Shown: piece by piece, positions 10,351 through 21,533 of the stretch
How the letters are laid out: the number at the start of each line of letters is the position of its first letter
Position numbering within the stretch: the stretch's first letter is position 1
Source: an uncultured Lachnospiraceae bacterium
Lineage (GTDB): Bacteria; Bacillota; Clostridia; Lachnospirales; Lachnospiraceae
Length of the DNA stretch: 64,000 nucleotides
Assembly (NCBI GenBank): GCA_947629865.1
Contig: CANRFJ010000002.1
Coordinates: forward strand, 149,071 to 213,070
Direction of reading: 5' to 3'
The notes under the pieces: generated by a model
What the model saw: the letters and a program-made list of their open reading frames with translations, nothing else
Database searches by the model: none
Told to the model about the DNA's origin: nothing
Made by a program: the position numbers and the translations under genes

Positions 10351-11736
10351 ATGGAACGGAAAAATGTGTGGAATGAATACACCAAAAAGGAATTAAAGGA
10401 ATTGGAAAAACTGAGCAGGGAGTATCGGGAATTTCTGGATGCCGGCAAGACGGAGAGGGAATGTACCGTGCTGGCGGTGCAGATGGCCGAAAAAGCCGGG
10501 TATCGCAATCTGAGCGACATAGTGGAGGCGGGAGAACCTCTCCGCCCGGGCGACAAGGTGTACTCTGTCAATATGAAAAAATCCATTTCCCTGTTTCAGC
10601 TGGGACGTCAGCCGATGGAAAAGGGAATGGCAATCCTCGGAGCCCATATCGATTCGCCCCGCATGGACGTCAAGCAGAATCCCCTGTATGAGGATACGGA
10701 GCTGGCCTATCTGGACACGCACTATTACGGGGGAATCAAGAAATACCAGTGGGTTACGCTTCCCCTTGCGATTCACGGCGTCATTGTAAAAAAGGACGGC
10801 GCGGTCGTCGATGTGTGCATTGGCGAGAAGGAGAGCGAGCCGGTATTCTGCGTCACGGATCTGCTGGTTCATCTGGCGCATGAGCGAATGGAGAAGAAGG
10901 CGGACAAGGTCATTGAGGGGGAGGCGTTAGATATCCTCTTTGCCAGCCGTCCGCTGAAGGGAGAGGAAAAGGATGCGGTATATCACAATGTCCTGTCCAT
11001 TCTGAAGGAGAAGTATGATATAGAGGAGGAGGATTTCCTCTCCGCCGAGCTGGAGATAGTACCGGCGGGGCGCTCCAGGGACTCAGGCATTGACAACAGT
11101 ATGATTATGGCCTATGGACAGGACGACAGAGTGTGCGCATTCACTTCGTTGTTAGCCATGCTGGAGGTAGAGGACACGGAATATACGACCTGTTGCCTGT
11201 TGGTGGACAAGGAGGAGATTGGGAGCGTGGGCGCTACCGGAATGCGCTCCCATGTGTTTGCCAATACCGTGGCGGAGGTGATGAACTGCCTGGGACAGTA
11301 CTCGGAGCTGGCGCTCCGCCGCTGCCTGGCAAATTCCAAGATGCTCTCATCGGATGTGAGCGCCGCCTTTGATCCCACCTACGCATCGGCATACGAAAAG
11401 AAAAATGCCGCCTATTTTGGCCGCGGCATGGTATTTAATAAATTTACGGGTTCCAGGGGAAAATCGGGGAGCAATGATGCAAATGCCGAATTTATGGCAC
11501 AGATCCGCGGTATTCTGAAGGAGTCCAAGGTGGCGTACCAGACGGCGGAACTTGGCAAGGTAGACGTCGGCGGGGGCGGGACAATCGCCTATATCATGGC
11601 ATTGTACGGCATGGACGTCATCGATTGCGGCGTGGCTGTCCTGAATATGCACGCGCCATGGGAGATCACAAGCAAAGCCGATATATACGAGACAAAGAAG
11701 GGATATGTGGTCTTTTTGAAGAAAATTTTCGGATAA
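10351..11736 (+). CDS. Aminopeptidase, M18 family
   Basis: GAHIDSPRMDVKQNPLYED, DKEEIGSVGATGM, NMHAPWEITSKAD. Confidence 0.88.
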   Translation: MERKNVWNEYTKKELKELEKLSREYREFLDAGKTERECTVLAVQMAEKAGYRNLSDIVEAGEPLRPGDKVYSVNMKKSISLFQLGRQPMEKGMAILGAHIDSPRMDVKQNPLYEDTELAYLDTHYYGGIKKYQWVTLPLAIHGVIVKKDGAVVDVCIGEKESEPVFCVTDLLVHLAHERMEKKADKVIEGEALDILFASRPLKGEEKDAVYHNVLSILKEKYDIEEEDFLSAELEIVPAGRSRDSGIDNSMIMAYGQDDRVCAFTSLLAMLEVEDTEYTTCCLLVDKEEIGSVGATGMRSHVFANTVAEVMNCLGQYSELALRRCLANSKMLSSDVSAAFDPTYASAYEKKNAAYFGRGMVFNKFTGSRGKSGSNDANAEFMAQIRGILKESKVAYQTAELGKVDVGGGGTIAYIMALYGMDVIDCGVAVLNMHAPWEITSKADIYETKKGYVVFLKKIFG

Positions 11737-11763
11737 AATCCAGGATAAAGGACGGATAAGGCG

Positions 11764-13350
11764 ATGCACAAAAGCGGGAAAACATTGGGGGTAAAACGAA
11801 TAATTCTGCTGGCAGCAGGGTGTCTGCTCATACCGGTTTTTTCCCATGTCTGTAACGCCGCGGCGGCAACCGCGGACGATGAGGAATATTTTGATCAGCT
11901 GGAGAAGGCGGCGGTATCGGATTCTACGAAGAAGATCCAGTATCGGCGCGGCAGATATTATACGAAGAAAAACAGTCTGTGGAAGCGGGCCGTCGTGGTC
12001 TCTCTCACCGGCGCAAAGGTGACATTTGCCAAAAAGGGATGGTATACCGTCCGGATTACGATGAAATCCGGACGGAAGAAACTCCTTCACCTGAAACTGA
12101 AGAAAAAGACATATGTGATCGCGGCGAATCAGTCGGTCTCTCAGAAAGAGGGCTTCTATGAACTGATTCCCAAGACCAATACGGCGCAGGCGGCGGGGGC
12201 GAAGGAATTTTCCCTCCATGCGGGGAGCCGTGTGACCGTGGCCACCCGAAGCGGGGCGGCAGGGCAGGTCTGGGAACTGGAGGCGGCGGGGAAAAAGCGC
12301 TTCCGTCTGAAAAACGTCAACAGCGGTCTATATATGGCGCTGAAGGACATATCCAAAAAGAACACTCGCGTTGTCCAGAAGAAGTATCAGCCGGAGGACA
12401 GGGGGCAGCTCTTTCAGGCGGCCAGAACCGGCGGCTCTTACTTCATAAAATCCGTGGGCAGCGGACGCTATCTTCACACGGACGGAACCGATATCACGAC
12501 CGGCAAGAGGAAGAATAAAAAGGCGTGGAAATATAAGCTGTCAAAAACTGTCCGGCCGGAATCCGGAATGACGGTGGAGGGCGCGACCTGTCCCACCTCG
12601 CTTCTGGCGGGTTCTCCCTTCGTGTTGAAGGGAACCGTGTCCTCCCATTATACGATCGAGACGCTGACCGCTTCCGTCCTGGACGGAGACGGCCGGAGCG
12701 TCCTGACAAAAACCGTGTCGCCGGACGCCTGCACCTACAGCCTGTCCGGTGTGGACGCCGCAATCACGTTTGGCCGCCTGGAGCCGGGGGCTTATACCTA
12801 CCGCGTCACGGCGACCGATAAGGAGGGCGGAAGCTTTACCGTCATCAACAGAGCCTTCAGCGTATATACCCAGATTGCGGGGAGCGCCAAAACGCTGTTT
12901 TACAACGCCGCTCTCATCAGCCGGATCGGGCACCAGTCCACGGGAACTGCGCTGGAGAAAAAGGCATGTGCCTCCTATGCGCTGGCCTATTGCAATGCCA
13001 TTTTGTACGGCACGGCGCCCAGCCCCCACACCTACTGGATGGGAGAGGAGACGGTGGACTGCGTGTGGAGCCGGGGCGGATATACCACTTACGCCCATGC
13101 CTCGGAGCTGGCGGTGCTTCAGGCGGCCTACGGCCAGATCTCAGAGGGGAAGCCCTGTATCCTCCATGTGACGGGAAAAACCAGCCAGCACTGGGTTACT
13201 GTCGTCGGATTCAAAAACGTGGACTCCGCCAATGCACTGAGCGCTGCCAATTTCCTGGCGATCGATCCATGGGACGGCGCGCTGATAACCGTGTCGGACA
13301 GGTATCAGGTAAAGTCCACATATCGCCTGGCCTATAAGAGCCAGCCGTGA
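11764..13350 (+). CDS. Secreted C39-like cysteine peptidase-fold protein with ricin-type lectin-like middle region
   Basis: ACASYALAYC / QHWVTVVGF / AIDPWDG triad-like motifs; ricin-like FRLKNVNSGLYMAL, SYFIKSVGSGRYLH. Confidence 0.65.
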   Translation: MHKSGKTLGVKRIILLAAGCLLIPVFSHVCNAAAATADDEEYFDQLEKAAVSDSTKKIQYRRGRYYTKKNSLWKRAVVVSLTGAKVTFAKKGWYTVRITMKSGRKKLLHLKLKKKTYVIAANQSVSQKEGFYELIPKTNTAQAAGAKEFSLHAGSRVTVATRSGAAGQVWELEAAGKKRFRLKNVNSGLYMALKDISKKNTRVVQKKYQPEDRGQLFQAARTGGSYFIKSVGSGRYLHTDGTDITTGKRKNKKAWKYKLSKTVRPESGMTVEGATCPTSLLAGSPFVLKGTVSSHYTIETLTASVLDGDGRSVLTKTVSPDACTYSLSGVDAAITFGRLEPGAYTYRVTATDKEGGSFTVINRAFSVYTQIAGSAKTLFYNAALISRIGHQSTGTALEKKACASYALAYCNAILYGTAPSPHTYWMGEETVDCVWSRGGYTTYAHASELAVLQAAYGQISEGKPCILHVTGKTSQHWVTVVGFKNVDSANALSAANFLAIDPWDGALITVSDRYQVKSTYRLAYKSQP

Positions 13351-13529
13351 ATCGCTCCGGAGAAATTCGTCTGAATGGCAATGGACAGGAAGCGAGTCCT
13401 GCTCTATAATATAACCGATAGAAATATTTTTCGGAAAGTTATTGACAAAGATTTCAGGATAGTATAGTATAGGTATATACAGAACATTCGTTCGGATATG
13501 TTCGGATGAAAGATCAGGAGGATAGTTCG

Positions 13530-14567
13530 ATGGAAAAGGATCAGAATAAGATAAAAGCGCTGGAGGCAGCGATTGCACAGATTGAGCGGGCATACGGCCA
13601 GGGAGCTGTGATGAAACTGGGCGACACGGCCCATATGCAGGTGGAGACGGTGCCGACCGGCTCTTTGAGCCTGGACATGGCGCTGGGCGTAGGAGGGATT
13701 CCCAGGGGACGCATTGTGGAGATATATGGCCCCGAGTCCAGCGGTAAGACGACGGTTGCCCTCCACATGGTGGCCGAGGTACAGAAGCAGGGGGGGATTG
13801 CCGGATTTATAGACGCCGAGCACGCACTGGATCCGGTATATGCAAAGAATATCGGCGTCAATATTGACGAACTCTATATTTCACAGCCGGACAGCGGCGA
13901 ACAGGCGATGGAGATCACCGAGACGATGGTGCGCTCCGGCGCTGTGGACATAGTCATTGTGGACTCTGTGGCGGCTCTTGTGCCGAAGGCTGAGATAGAC
14001 GGCGAGATGGGAGACTCGCATGTGGGACTCCAGGCGAGGCTCATGAGCCAGGCTCTCCGCAAGCTCACCAGTGTCATCAACAAGTCCAACTGCACGGTGA
14101 TATTTATTAACCAGCTCCGCGAGAAGATCGGCGTGATGTTTGGCAATCCGGAGACCACGACGGGAGGGCGCGCGCTCAAATTCTATGCCTCCGTCCGTCT
14201 GGACGTGCGGAGGATTGAGACTCTCCAGCAGGCGGGCGAGAAGATTGGGAACAGGGTGAGAGTCAAGGTGGTAAAGAATAAGGTTGCCCCGCCATTCCAG
14301 GAGGCGGAGTTTGACATTATGTTCGGCAAGGGCATATCCAGAGAGGGAGACGTCCTGGATCTGGCCGCCAAATATGATATTATCGTAAAGAGCGGCGCGT
14401 GGTATTCCTACAAGGGCGAGCGCATCGGCCAGGGGCGCGAGAATGCCAAGAAGTATCTGGCCGAGCACCCGGAGATCTTTGAGGAGGCGGAACAGGCAGT
14501 GCGCGCAAAGTGCATGACGCCTCCGGCGGGGGAAGAAACGGCAGAGACATCTGAAAAAGAGGAATAA
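13530..14567 (+). CDS. recA: Recombinase A
   Basis: [13 protein letters not shown], classic RecA sequence; AGGAGG RBS. Confidence 0.98.
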   Translation: MEKDQNKIKALEAAIAQIERAYGQGAVMKLGDTAHMQVETVPTGSLSLDMALGVGGIPRGRIVEIYGPESSGKTTVALHMVAEVQKQGGIAGFIDAEHALDPVYAKNIGVNIDELYISQPDSGEQAMEITETMVRSGAVDIVIVDSVAALVPKAEIDGEMGDSHVGLQARLMSQALRKLTSVINKSNCTVIFINQLREKIGVMFGNPETTTGGRALKFYASVRLDVRRIETLQQAGEKIGNRVRVKVVKNKVAPPFQEAEFDIMFGKGISREGDVLDLAAKYDIIVKSGAWYSYKGERIGQGRENAKKYLAEHPEIFEEAEQAVRAKCMTPPAGEETAETSEKEE

Positions 14568-14575
14568 GAGAAATT

Positions 14576-15103
14576 ATGTGTGAAGCGGAGCGGAAAGAAT
14601 CGTCGGCGCTGTCTTGTGCCGGCGAGGAGGAAAAGAAGGCGGCGGCCAAGGCCATGAATCTTTTGCTGCAGCAGGATCGGACGGAGCGGGAATTGCAGGA
14701 TCGTCTCTACCGGGCGGGATTTTCAGAAAAGGCGGCCCGCTTTGCCATGGATTACGTCAAGAGTTTCGGCTATATTGATGATTTGCGCTATGCCACAACT
14801 TATCTGTCCTGTCAGAAGGGAAGCCGGAGCCGGAAGGAACTTCGCTGCAAGCTGATAAACAGAGGTGTTTCCCCTGAGATAGTAGAGGAGGCTTTTCTGC
14901 GGGAATACGGGGAGGACGACGAACAGGAGGCTCTCCGCCGCATACTGAAGAAGCGTCTGCGGGGAGCCAGACTGTCAGACATGGACTTTGCCGACCGGAA
15001 TAAGGTTACGGCTTATCTGGCCCGCAAAGGCTATGCGCTCCCCGCAATACGCTCTGCCATGCGGGAGCAGGGGGAGTTTGAGGAATCCGAGGAATCCGTA
15101 TAG
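14576..15103 (+). CDS. recX: Regulatory protein RecX
   Basis: Follows recA; RecX helical repeats (YVKSFGYIDDLRYA). Confidence 0.85.
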   Translation: MCEAERKESSALSCAGEEEKKAAAKAMNLLLQQDRTERELQDRLYRAGFSEKAARFAMDYVKSFGYIDDLRYATTYLSCQKGSRSRKELRCKLINRGVSPEIVEEAFLREYGEDDEQEALRRILKKRLRGARLSDMDFADRNKVTAYLARKGYALPAIRSAMREQGEFEESEESV

Positions 15104-15128
15104 CAATATCATCATAGGAGAAAACCAG

Positions 15129-15893
15129 ATGAAATTATTGCCCCAGTGTCCGGAGCATATCCGGGAGGGAGAATTGTATTACTGTCCGATTTTGCAGGCG
15201 CAAAGGAGGGGAGGGGAGGAGGAGATTTGCTCCCTCTGCCCTGCTTTTAATGAGGCCAGAATGGGCTGTTCTGAGTTGCAGAGGGCGTTTATGTTTGCTG
15301 CGGAGGCCCACAGGGGGCAGGTGCGCAAGGGGACGGATATCCCCTATTTGATTCATCTGATTCGCACATGGGATTACACCCGACAGATGAGTGACGACAG
15401 GGAAGAACAGATAGCGGCCCTCCTTCACGATATACTGGAGGATACCCCTGTGACAGAGGAGGAACTCCGCGTGCGGTTCGGGGACAGGGTTGCCCGTCTG
15501 GTGGCAGAGGAGAGCGAGCAGAAACGCTCAGAACTTCCGCCGGGAGAGACCTGGCAGCTCCGCAAGCGGGAGACCATTGACCGCCTGAGACGGAAGGCGG
15601 GAGAGCCGGATGAGGAGTCTGCGATTCGCATTGCCCTGGCGGACAAGCTGGCCAATCTCTACTCCATGGCGTATGAGTACCGGATTGTCGGCGACATTCT
15701 GTGGAAGAAGTTTAATCAGAAGGATAAGACCATGCACGCCTGGTATTACGGTGAGATGGGAAGAATATTCGCCGCGTGTTTTGAGGGCGGGGATTCGGAC
15801 GGGAGCGCAGGCAGGGAGGCCGACCTGGTGAGAGAATATCACACATATTACAAGGAGGTTTTTGGAGAAAATGAAATTTCAGTCGGTCAATGA
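15129..15893 (+). CDS. HD-domain phosphohydrolase (SpoT/MESH1-like)
   Basis: AHRGQVRKGTDIPYLIHL, ALLHDILEDTPVTEEEL. Confidence 0.8.
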   Translation: MKLLPQCPEHIREGELYYCPILQAQRRGGEEEICSLCPAFNEARMGCSELQRAFMFAAEAHRGQVRKGTDIPYLIHLIRTWDYTRQMSDDREEQIAALLHDILEDTPVTEEELRVRFGDRVARLVAEESEQKRSELPPGETWQLRKRETIDRLRRKAGEPDEESAIRIALADKLANLYSMAYEYRIVGDILWKKFNQKDKTMHAWYYGEMGRIFAACFEGGDSDGSAGREADLVREYHTYYKEVFGENEISVGQ

Positions 15894-16362
15894 GCTGGAG
15901 CATTTTTCCTTTGAGGACTCGGAGATACAGGAATTGCAGGCGGCTCCGGAACAGCTTACCTTCACTCTGAGCGGAGCGCTTGTAAAAGAGGAAAATTCCC
16001 AGAACAGCCGGTACCAGGACATGTACTGCGGCACACTGGTGCTGCAGCTTGAGCATGTGAAGATTGCCCGAATCGTCAAAGAGGGATTTAAGTACTATGA
16101 CGCAGACGGAAGGCTTTTGCGGGAAGTGCCGGACGAGGATGTGCCGGAACAGGAAGCGCCTCAGGTGCTTGACCGGTGCAAAAAGGGCAGGATATTTACC
16201 ACGGTGGAGGACACGGTGGAATCCGGTTATGCCTGGGAATTTGGCATTGATGTTCCCAGAGAGGAAGATGAGGAGGAAGTGGACACCTTCTGGCTGTGCC
16301 TCCTGTTTGAATCCGCCACTGCCATGTGGGAGCGCTATTGCTCTCCTGCGGAAAGCAGTTAA
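15871..16362 (+). CDS. Hypothetical protein
   Basis: ORF with AAGGAGG upstream; overlaps preceding CDS. Confidence 0.6.
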   Translation: MKFQSVNELEHFSFEDSEIQELQAAPEQLTFTLSGALVKEENSQNSRYQDMYCGTLVLQLEHVKIARIVKEGFKYYDADGRLLREVPDEDVPEQEAPQVLDRCKKGRIFTTVEDTVESGYAWEFGIDVPREEDEEEVDTFWLCLLFESATAMWERYCSPAESS

Positions 16363-16393
16363 AAATCAGATAAATATATGAGATAAAATATGG

Positions 16394-16438
16394 ACATACT
16401 TCTATTAAGTAAATGCAAAATAGAAGTATGTTTTTTTT
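16394..16438 (+). terminator. Intrinsic terminator
   Basis: ACATACTTCTATT / AATAGAAGTATGT then T-tract. Confidence 0.85.
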
Positions 16439-16498
16439 GCTTCCGCGGTATGGCTGGCGGGAAGCAGCGTCGGAGAGCATGGTGATACGGAGGTAAAA

Positions 16499-18757
16499 AT
16501 GTTAGATAAGATAACCGGACAATTATATAAAAAGACAGTGGCGCAGTGCAGTGAAAAGGAACTGTATGCCTCGCTCATTCATCTGGTGCGAGAGCGGGCG
16601 GGGCGGCGTGAGTCCGGCGGAGGAAAGCGCAAACTGTATTATATCTCAGCGGAGTTTCTCATCGGCAGACTCCTCTCCAACAACTTAATCAACCTGGGGA
16701 TTTATGAGGAAATAAAAAACGAGTTGGAGCAGGCGGGAAAATCTCTGGCCGACTTGGAGGAGATGGAGCCGGAGCCCTCTCTTGGCAACGGCGGACTGGG
16801 GCGGCTGGCGGCCTGTTTCCTGGATTCTGTCGCCACGCTTGGACTGAGAGGAGACGGCATCGGGCTGAACTACCATATGGGCCTGTTCCGTCAGGTGCTT
16901 GAAGACCATAAACAGAGAGAACTCCCCGACCGCTGGATCGGGGAAGACGGGTGGGAGATCCGCCGTGATAACAGTTATACGGTCAACTTTGGGGACTTCT
17001 CTGTGCGCTCCACCCTGTATGACATCGAGGTGCTCGGCTATGAAAACCGAACCAACCGCCTGCACCTGTTCGATCTGGACTCCGTGGACGACCGCCTGGT
17101 AAAGAGAGGCATTTCCTTTGATAAAAGGCGGATACAGGAAAATCTCACCCTGTTTCTGTATCCGGACGACAGCGACGAGGAGGGGCGGCTGCTGCGGCTG
17201 TATCAGCAGTACTTTATGGTGAGCAACGCGGCCCAGTTTATTCTGGAGGAGGCGGTGGAGGCAGGCTGCACTCTGAAGGATCTGCAGGAGTATGTGATGA
17301 TCCAGATTAACGACACGCACCCCTCCCTGATTATACCGGAGCTCATACGGCTTCTGACGGAGCGCGGAATGAAAATGAAGGAGGCTGTCGCAGTGGTGAC
17401 AAAATGCTGCGCCTATACCAATCACACCATTTTGTCGGAGGCGCTGGAAAAGTGGCCGCTGTCCTACATTAAGGAGGTGGCTCCGGCGCTGGCGCCGGTT
17501 CTGGAGGAGTTAGATGCCAGGGTAAAGAAAAAATATCCCGATAGCGGGACGGCCATTATCGACATGGACAACCGGGTGCACATGGCTCATCTGGCGATCC
17601 ACTATTGCCGGAAGGTAAACGGTGTCGCCCGCCTTCACACGGAGATACTAAAGGAGGAAGAACTGAAAGATTTTTATCGGATTTATCCGGAGAAATTCAC
17701 AAGCAAAACAAACGGAATCACTTTCCGGCGCTGGCTTCTGCACTGCAACCGTCCCCTGGCAGACTGGATCAGGGGAAAGATCGGGGACAGGTTTATCAAG
17801 GATGCGATGGAGCTGAATAATCTTTTGTCCCTCGCGGGGGATATACAGGCGGGAGAGGAAGTCCGCGCCATCAAGAGGAGGAACAAGGAAGCGCTCGCGG
17901 AGTATCTGAAAAGGACGCAGAAACTGGAACTGGATCCGGATTCGGTCTTTGACATACAGGCAAAGAGGCTCCATGAGTACAAGCGCCAGCAGCTGAACGC
18001 CCTCTTTGCAATCCACAAATACCTGGAGATACGGTCGGGGAAGCGTCCGGACATACCAATCACAATGATTTTCGCAGCCAAAGCGGCGCCGGCCTATACC
18101 GTTGCCAGGGACATCATTCACCTGATTTTGTGTCTCCAGACATTGATTGAGAGAGATGCGGACGTCAGTCCCTGGCTGCGGGTGGTGATGGTGGAGAATT
18201 ACAATGTCACTGTGGCGGAGAAACTGATACCGGCCTGCGACATCTCCGAGCAGATTTCGCTGGCGTCCAGGGAGGCCAGCGGCACGGGGAATATGAAATT
18301 TATGCTGAACGGAGCAATCACTCTGGGAACGAGAGACGGCGCCAATGTGGAGATTGAAGAACTGGTGGGAGCGGATAACATTTACATTTTTGGGGAGGAC
18401 AGCGACACTGTGCTGGAGCGCTACAGGGAGAGATCCTATAGTCCCCTTCCCTATTACAAAAAGAATCCGCAGCTTAAGGAGGCGGTGGATTTTATCATCT
18501 CGCCCCGACTGCGTCAGATCGGCGACGCAACGGCCCTGAACCGGCTTTATCGGGAGCTGGTGTTCAAAGACTGGTTTATGACCTTTCCGGACTTTTCGGA
18601 TTATTTACAGACGAAGGAACGGGCCCTGCGGGATTATCAGGACTCTGCGGGCTGGGCCGAGAAAATGATTATAAATACGGCGAAGGCGGGATATTTCTCC
18701 GCCGACCGCACAGTTGCGGAGTACAACAGGGACATCTGGCATTTACAGGGCGGCTGA
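16499..18757 (+). CDS. glgP: Glycogen/starch/alpha-glucan phosphorylase
   Basis: [46 protein letters not shown]. Confidence 0.95.
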   Translation: MLDKITGQLYKKTVAQCSEKELYASLIHLVRERAGRRESGGGKRKLYYISAEFLIGRLLSNNLINLGIYEEIKNELEQAGKSLADLEEMEPEPSLGNGGLGRLAACFLDSVATLGLRGDGIGLNYHMGLFRQVLEDHKQRELPDRWIGEDGWEIRRDNSYTVNFGDFSVRSTLYDIEVLGYENRTNRLHLFDLDSVDDRLVKRGISFDKRRIQENLTLFLYPDDSDEEGRLLRLYQQYFMVSNAAQFILEEAVEAGCTLKDLQEYVMIQINDTHPSLIIPELIRLLTERGMKMKEAVAVVTKCCAYTNHTILSEALEKWPLSYIKEVAPALAPVLEELDARVKKKYPDSGTAIIDMDNRVHMAHLAIHYCRKVNGVARLHTEILKEEELKDFYRIYPEKFTSKTNGITFRRWLLHCNRPLADWIRGKIGDRFIKDAMELNNLLSLAGDIQAGEEVRAIKRRNKEALAEYLKRTQKLELDPDSVFDIQAKRLHEYKRQQLNALFAIHKYLEIRSGKRPDIPITMIFAAKAAPAYTVARDIIHLILCLQTLIERDADVSPWLRVVMVENYNVTVAEKLIPACDISEQISLASREASGTGNMKFMLNGAITLGTRDGANVEIEELVGADNIYIFGEDSDTVLERYRERSYSPLPYYKKNPQLKEAVDFIISPRLRQIGDATALNRLYRELVFKDWFMTFPDFSDYLQTKERALRDYQDSAGWAEKMIINTAKAGYFSADRTVAEYNRDIWHLQGG

Positions 18758-18873
18758 AGGGAGCGTCCGGTTCTTTTGCGGGCGGATAATCCGGAATCCG
18801 CGTATAATATCCTTTTAATTTAAGAAAACTAACCACAGGAATCAAATATTTGAATAAAAATGGAGGCGAAAGT

Positions 18874-20163
18874 ATGAGAGGAAAGAGAATTTTATCCATG
18901 GCGCTCGCACTGCTCCTGCTGACGGGAACGCTGACAGGCTGCGGCGGCGGGCAGACCGCGGAGCAGGGTGGCGACAGCGGAGGAGACGGACAGAGCGTGA
19001 GGAAGGTGCGTCTGGTTGTCTGGGGCCCCCAGGAGGATCAGGTGAAAAGCGACGAGTACAGCGGGGGCATTTTGAAAGAAATGTGCGACAGGTTCAACGA
19101 GGCGCACCCGGAGTGGGATATCACATTTGAATACGGAGTCTGCTCCGAGGGAGACGCAAAAGACGTGGTGACAAAGGACGTCACGGCCGCGGCGGACGTC
19201 TATATGTATGCCAACGACCAGATTCCGATTCTTACAAAGGCCGGCGCGCTCGCCAGGCTGGGCGGCGCTGTGGCAGAGGCGGTTCAGGCGGATAACGACC
19301 AGACGATGGTTGACTCCGTGACTTATGAGGGAGGCATATACGGCGTCCCCTTCACGTCCAATACATGGTTTATGTATTATGACAAAAGCAAATTTGACGG
19401 GGAGGAGATTAAGAGCCTCAATGTGATGATGGATAAGGATCTGGGAAAAAATGTCGTAAATTTTGCTTTCCCGTTAGACAACAGCTGGTACATTCCGGCC
19501 TTTTACTATGCGGCGGGCGGCGAGCTGTTTGGGAAAGACGGGAGCGATGCGGAGGCGGGCTGTACCTTCGACAGCGACAGAGGAATCGCTATGACAAAAT
19601 TTCTGGCGGCTCTGGCGAAGAACAAGCGATTTTCAAATGAAAAGGAGGGCAGCAGCATCGCCCGCTTTAAGAGAGGGACGCTGGGGGCATACTGCAGCGG
19701 CTCCTGGGACGCGGCCGCCATCCGGGAAGCGCTTGGGGAAAATTTTGGCGTGGCAGTCCTGCCCAGGGTGACGGTGGACGGCAGCGAGGGACAGATGCGC
19801 TCTTTTGCTGGCAGCAAGGCGATCGGAGTCAATCCGATGTGCGAGAATCCGGACGTGGCGGTAGCGCTGGCAGCCTACCTGGGCAACAGGGATTGTCAGG
19901 AGATGCGCTTTAGCGTCCGCGATATAATCCCCACCAACAAAGAACTGCTGGCGGGCGACGAGGTAAAGAAAGACGAAGTAGCCATGGTACAGGCGGCAGA
20001 GATAAACAGCGCCAGTGTGGTGCAACCGGTAAATCCGGCCATGGACAATTACTGGACACCGGCGGAGACCATGGGGCGTGAACTGGTGCAGGGAGATGTG
20101 ACAGAGGCCAATGCCGGAGACAAGACAAAAGCGATGGTGAAGGGGATCACCACCCGGAAATGA
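18874..20163 (+). CDS. Maltose/maltodextrin-type ABC transporter substrate-binding lipoprotein
   Basis: Lipobox LTGCGGG; MalE-like; followed by two permeases. Confidence 0.85.
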   Translation: MRGKRILSMALALLLLTGTLTGCGGGQTAEQGGDSGGDGQSVRKVRLVVWGPQEDQVKSDEYSGGILKEMCDRFNEAHPEWDITFEYGVCSEGDAKDVVTKDVTAAADVYMYANDQIPILTKAGALARLGGAVAEAVQADNDQTMVDSVTYEGGIYGVPFTSNTWFMYYDKSKFDGEEIKSLNVMMDKDLGKNVVNFAFPLDNSWYIPAFYYAAGGELFGKDGSDAEAGCTFDSDRGIAMTKFLAALAKNKRFSNEKEGSSIARFKRGTLGAYCSGSWDAAAIREALGENFGVAVLPRVTVDGSEGQMRSFAGSKAIGVNPMCENPDVAVALAAYLGNRDCQEMRFSVRDIIPTNKELLAGDEVKKDEVAMVQAAEINSASVVQPVNPAMDNYWTPAETMGRELVQGDVTEANAGDKTKAMVKGITTRK

Positions 20164-20171
20164 GGTGAAGT

Positions 20172-21533
20172 ATGGACGATCAGAATGAAATTACCATACG
20201 GCGGGCTATCGGGCGCGGCGATGCGATGACGAAACTCTCCATGCTGGTATCCGGCGCCGGTAATATAGCGAAGGGCCAGGTGGTAAAGGGAATACTGTTT
20301 TTTGCGCTGGAGGTACTCTTTGTCCTGTATATGGCGCTGTATGGTATTCGCGCCCTGGCGGGCCTGGCGACTCTGGGAACCCGAACACAGCAGGAGATCT
20401 TCAATGAGACAACGCAGATATACGAGTACACCGCCGGAGACAACTCCATGCTGTTTCTGCTCTACGGCATCATTGCCGTGTTTGCCATTGTCGCCTTTGT
20501 GTTCGTGTGGAGAGCGGCGGTGAAGTCCGCCTATCTGGCACAGGTGCGACTGGAGAAGCGGCAGCATCTGAATACGTTCAGGGAAGATGTGGCGGAGCTG
20601 TTTGACGGGAAAATCCACCAGATGCTTTTGTTCATTCCCGGCCTCTGCGTCATAGCCTTTACGATACTCCCCCTTGTATTCATGATTAGTATGGCGTTTA
20701 CCAACTACGACAGAAACCATCAGCCGCCGGGGCAGCTGTTTCAGTGGGTGGGACTTCGGAACTTCTTTCAGCTGTTCAGTTCGGAGAGCGGACTGGGAAC
20801 GGCCTTCTGGCATGTGTTGGGCTGGACTCTCACATGGGCTGTCTTCGCCACATTCCTCAATTATCTGTTTGGCATGATACTGGCAATGGTGATTAACAGG
20901 AAGGAGACAAGGGGAAAAGCCTTCTGGCGCTTTATCTTTATCCTCTCCATCGCCGTGCCGCAGTTTGTGGCGCTGTTGGTAATGCGGACGATGCTCCAGC
21001 CGGACGGGCCGGTCAATATGCTGTTGAAAAACTGGGGGCTTACCTCTGCCTCGCTCCCCTTCTGGACAAATACAGCCTGGGCCAGAGTGAGTATTATTGT
21101 GATTAACCTGTGGATTGGTATTCCCTTTACAATGCTACAGACCACCGGCGTGTTACAGAATATACCGGCAGAGCTGTACGAGTCTGCCAGGATAGACGGT
21201 GCCAACGCCGTAAAAATCTTTTTCCGGATTACCCTGCCCTATATGCTGTTTGTGACTGCTCCCTATCTGATTACACAGTTTATCGGCAACATAAATAACT
21301 TTAACATCATCTATCTGCTGACGGAGGGCGCTCCGGCGGCGATGAGCTACCACAACGGGACAGCGGGCCGGACGGATCTTCTGGTGACATGGCTCTATAA
21401 GCTCACCATTGATTACAAGGATTTCAATTACGGAGCGGTCATTGGCATTGTCGTATTTATCCTGTCTGCGGTCTTTGCGCTCACCGCATACCGCAGAACC
21501 GGAGCCTATAACAATGAGGAGGGATTTCAGTAA
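20172..21533 (+). CDS. Sugar ABC transporter permease (MalF-like)
   Basis: EAA loop YESARIDGANAVKIFFRITLP. Confidence 0.88.
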   Translation: MDDQNEITIRRAIGRGDAMTKLSMLVSGAGNIAKGQVVKGILFFALEVLFVLYMALYGIRALAGLATLGTRTQQEIFNETTQIYEYTAGDNSMLFLLYGIIAVFAIVAFVFVWRAAVKSAYLAQVRLEKRQHLNTFREDVAELFDGKIHQMLLFIPGLCVIAFTILPLVFMISMAFTNYDRNHQPPGQLFQWVGLRNFFQLFSSESGLGTAFWHVLGWTLTWAVFATFLNYLFGMILAMVINRKETRGKAFWRFIFILSIAVPQFVALLVMRTMLQPDGPVNMLLKNWGLTSASLPFWTNTAWARVSIIVINLWIGIPFTMLQTTGVLQNIPAELYESARIDGANAVKIFFRITLPYMLFVTAPYLITQFIGNINNFNIIYLLTEGAPAAMSYHNGTAGRTDLLVTWLYKLTIDYKDFNYGAVIGIVVFILSAVFALTAYRRTGAYNNEEGFQ

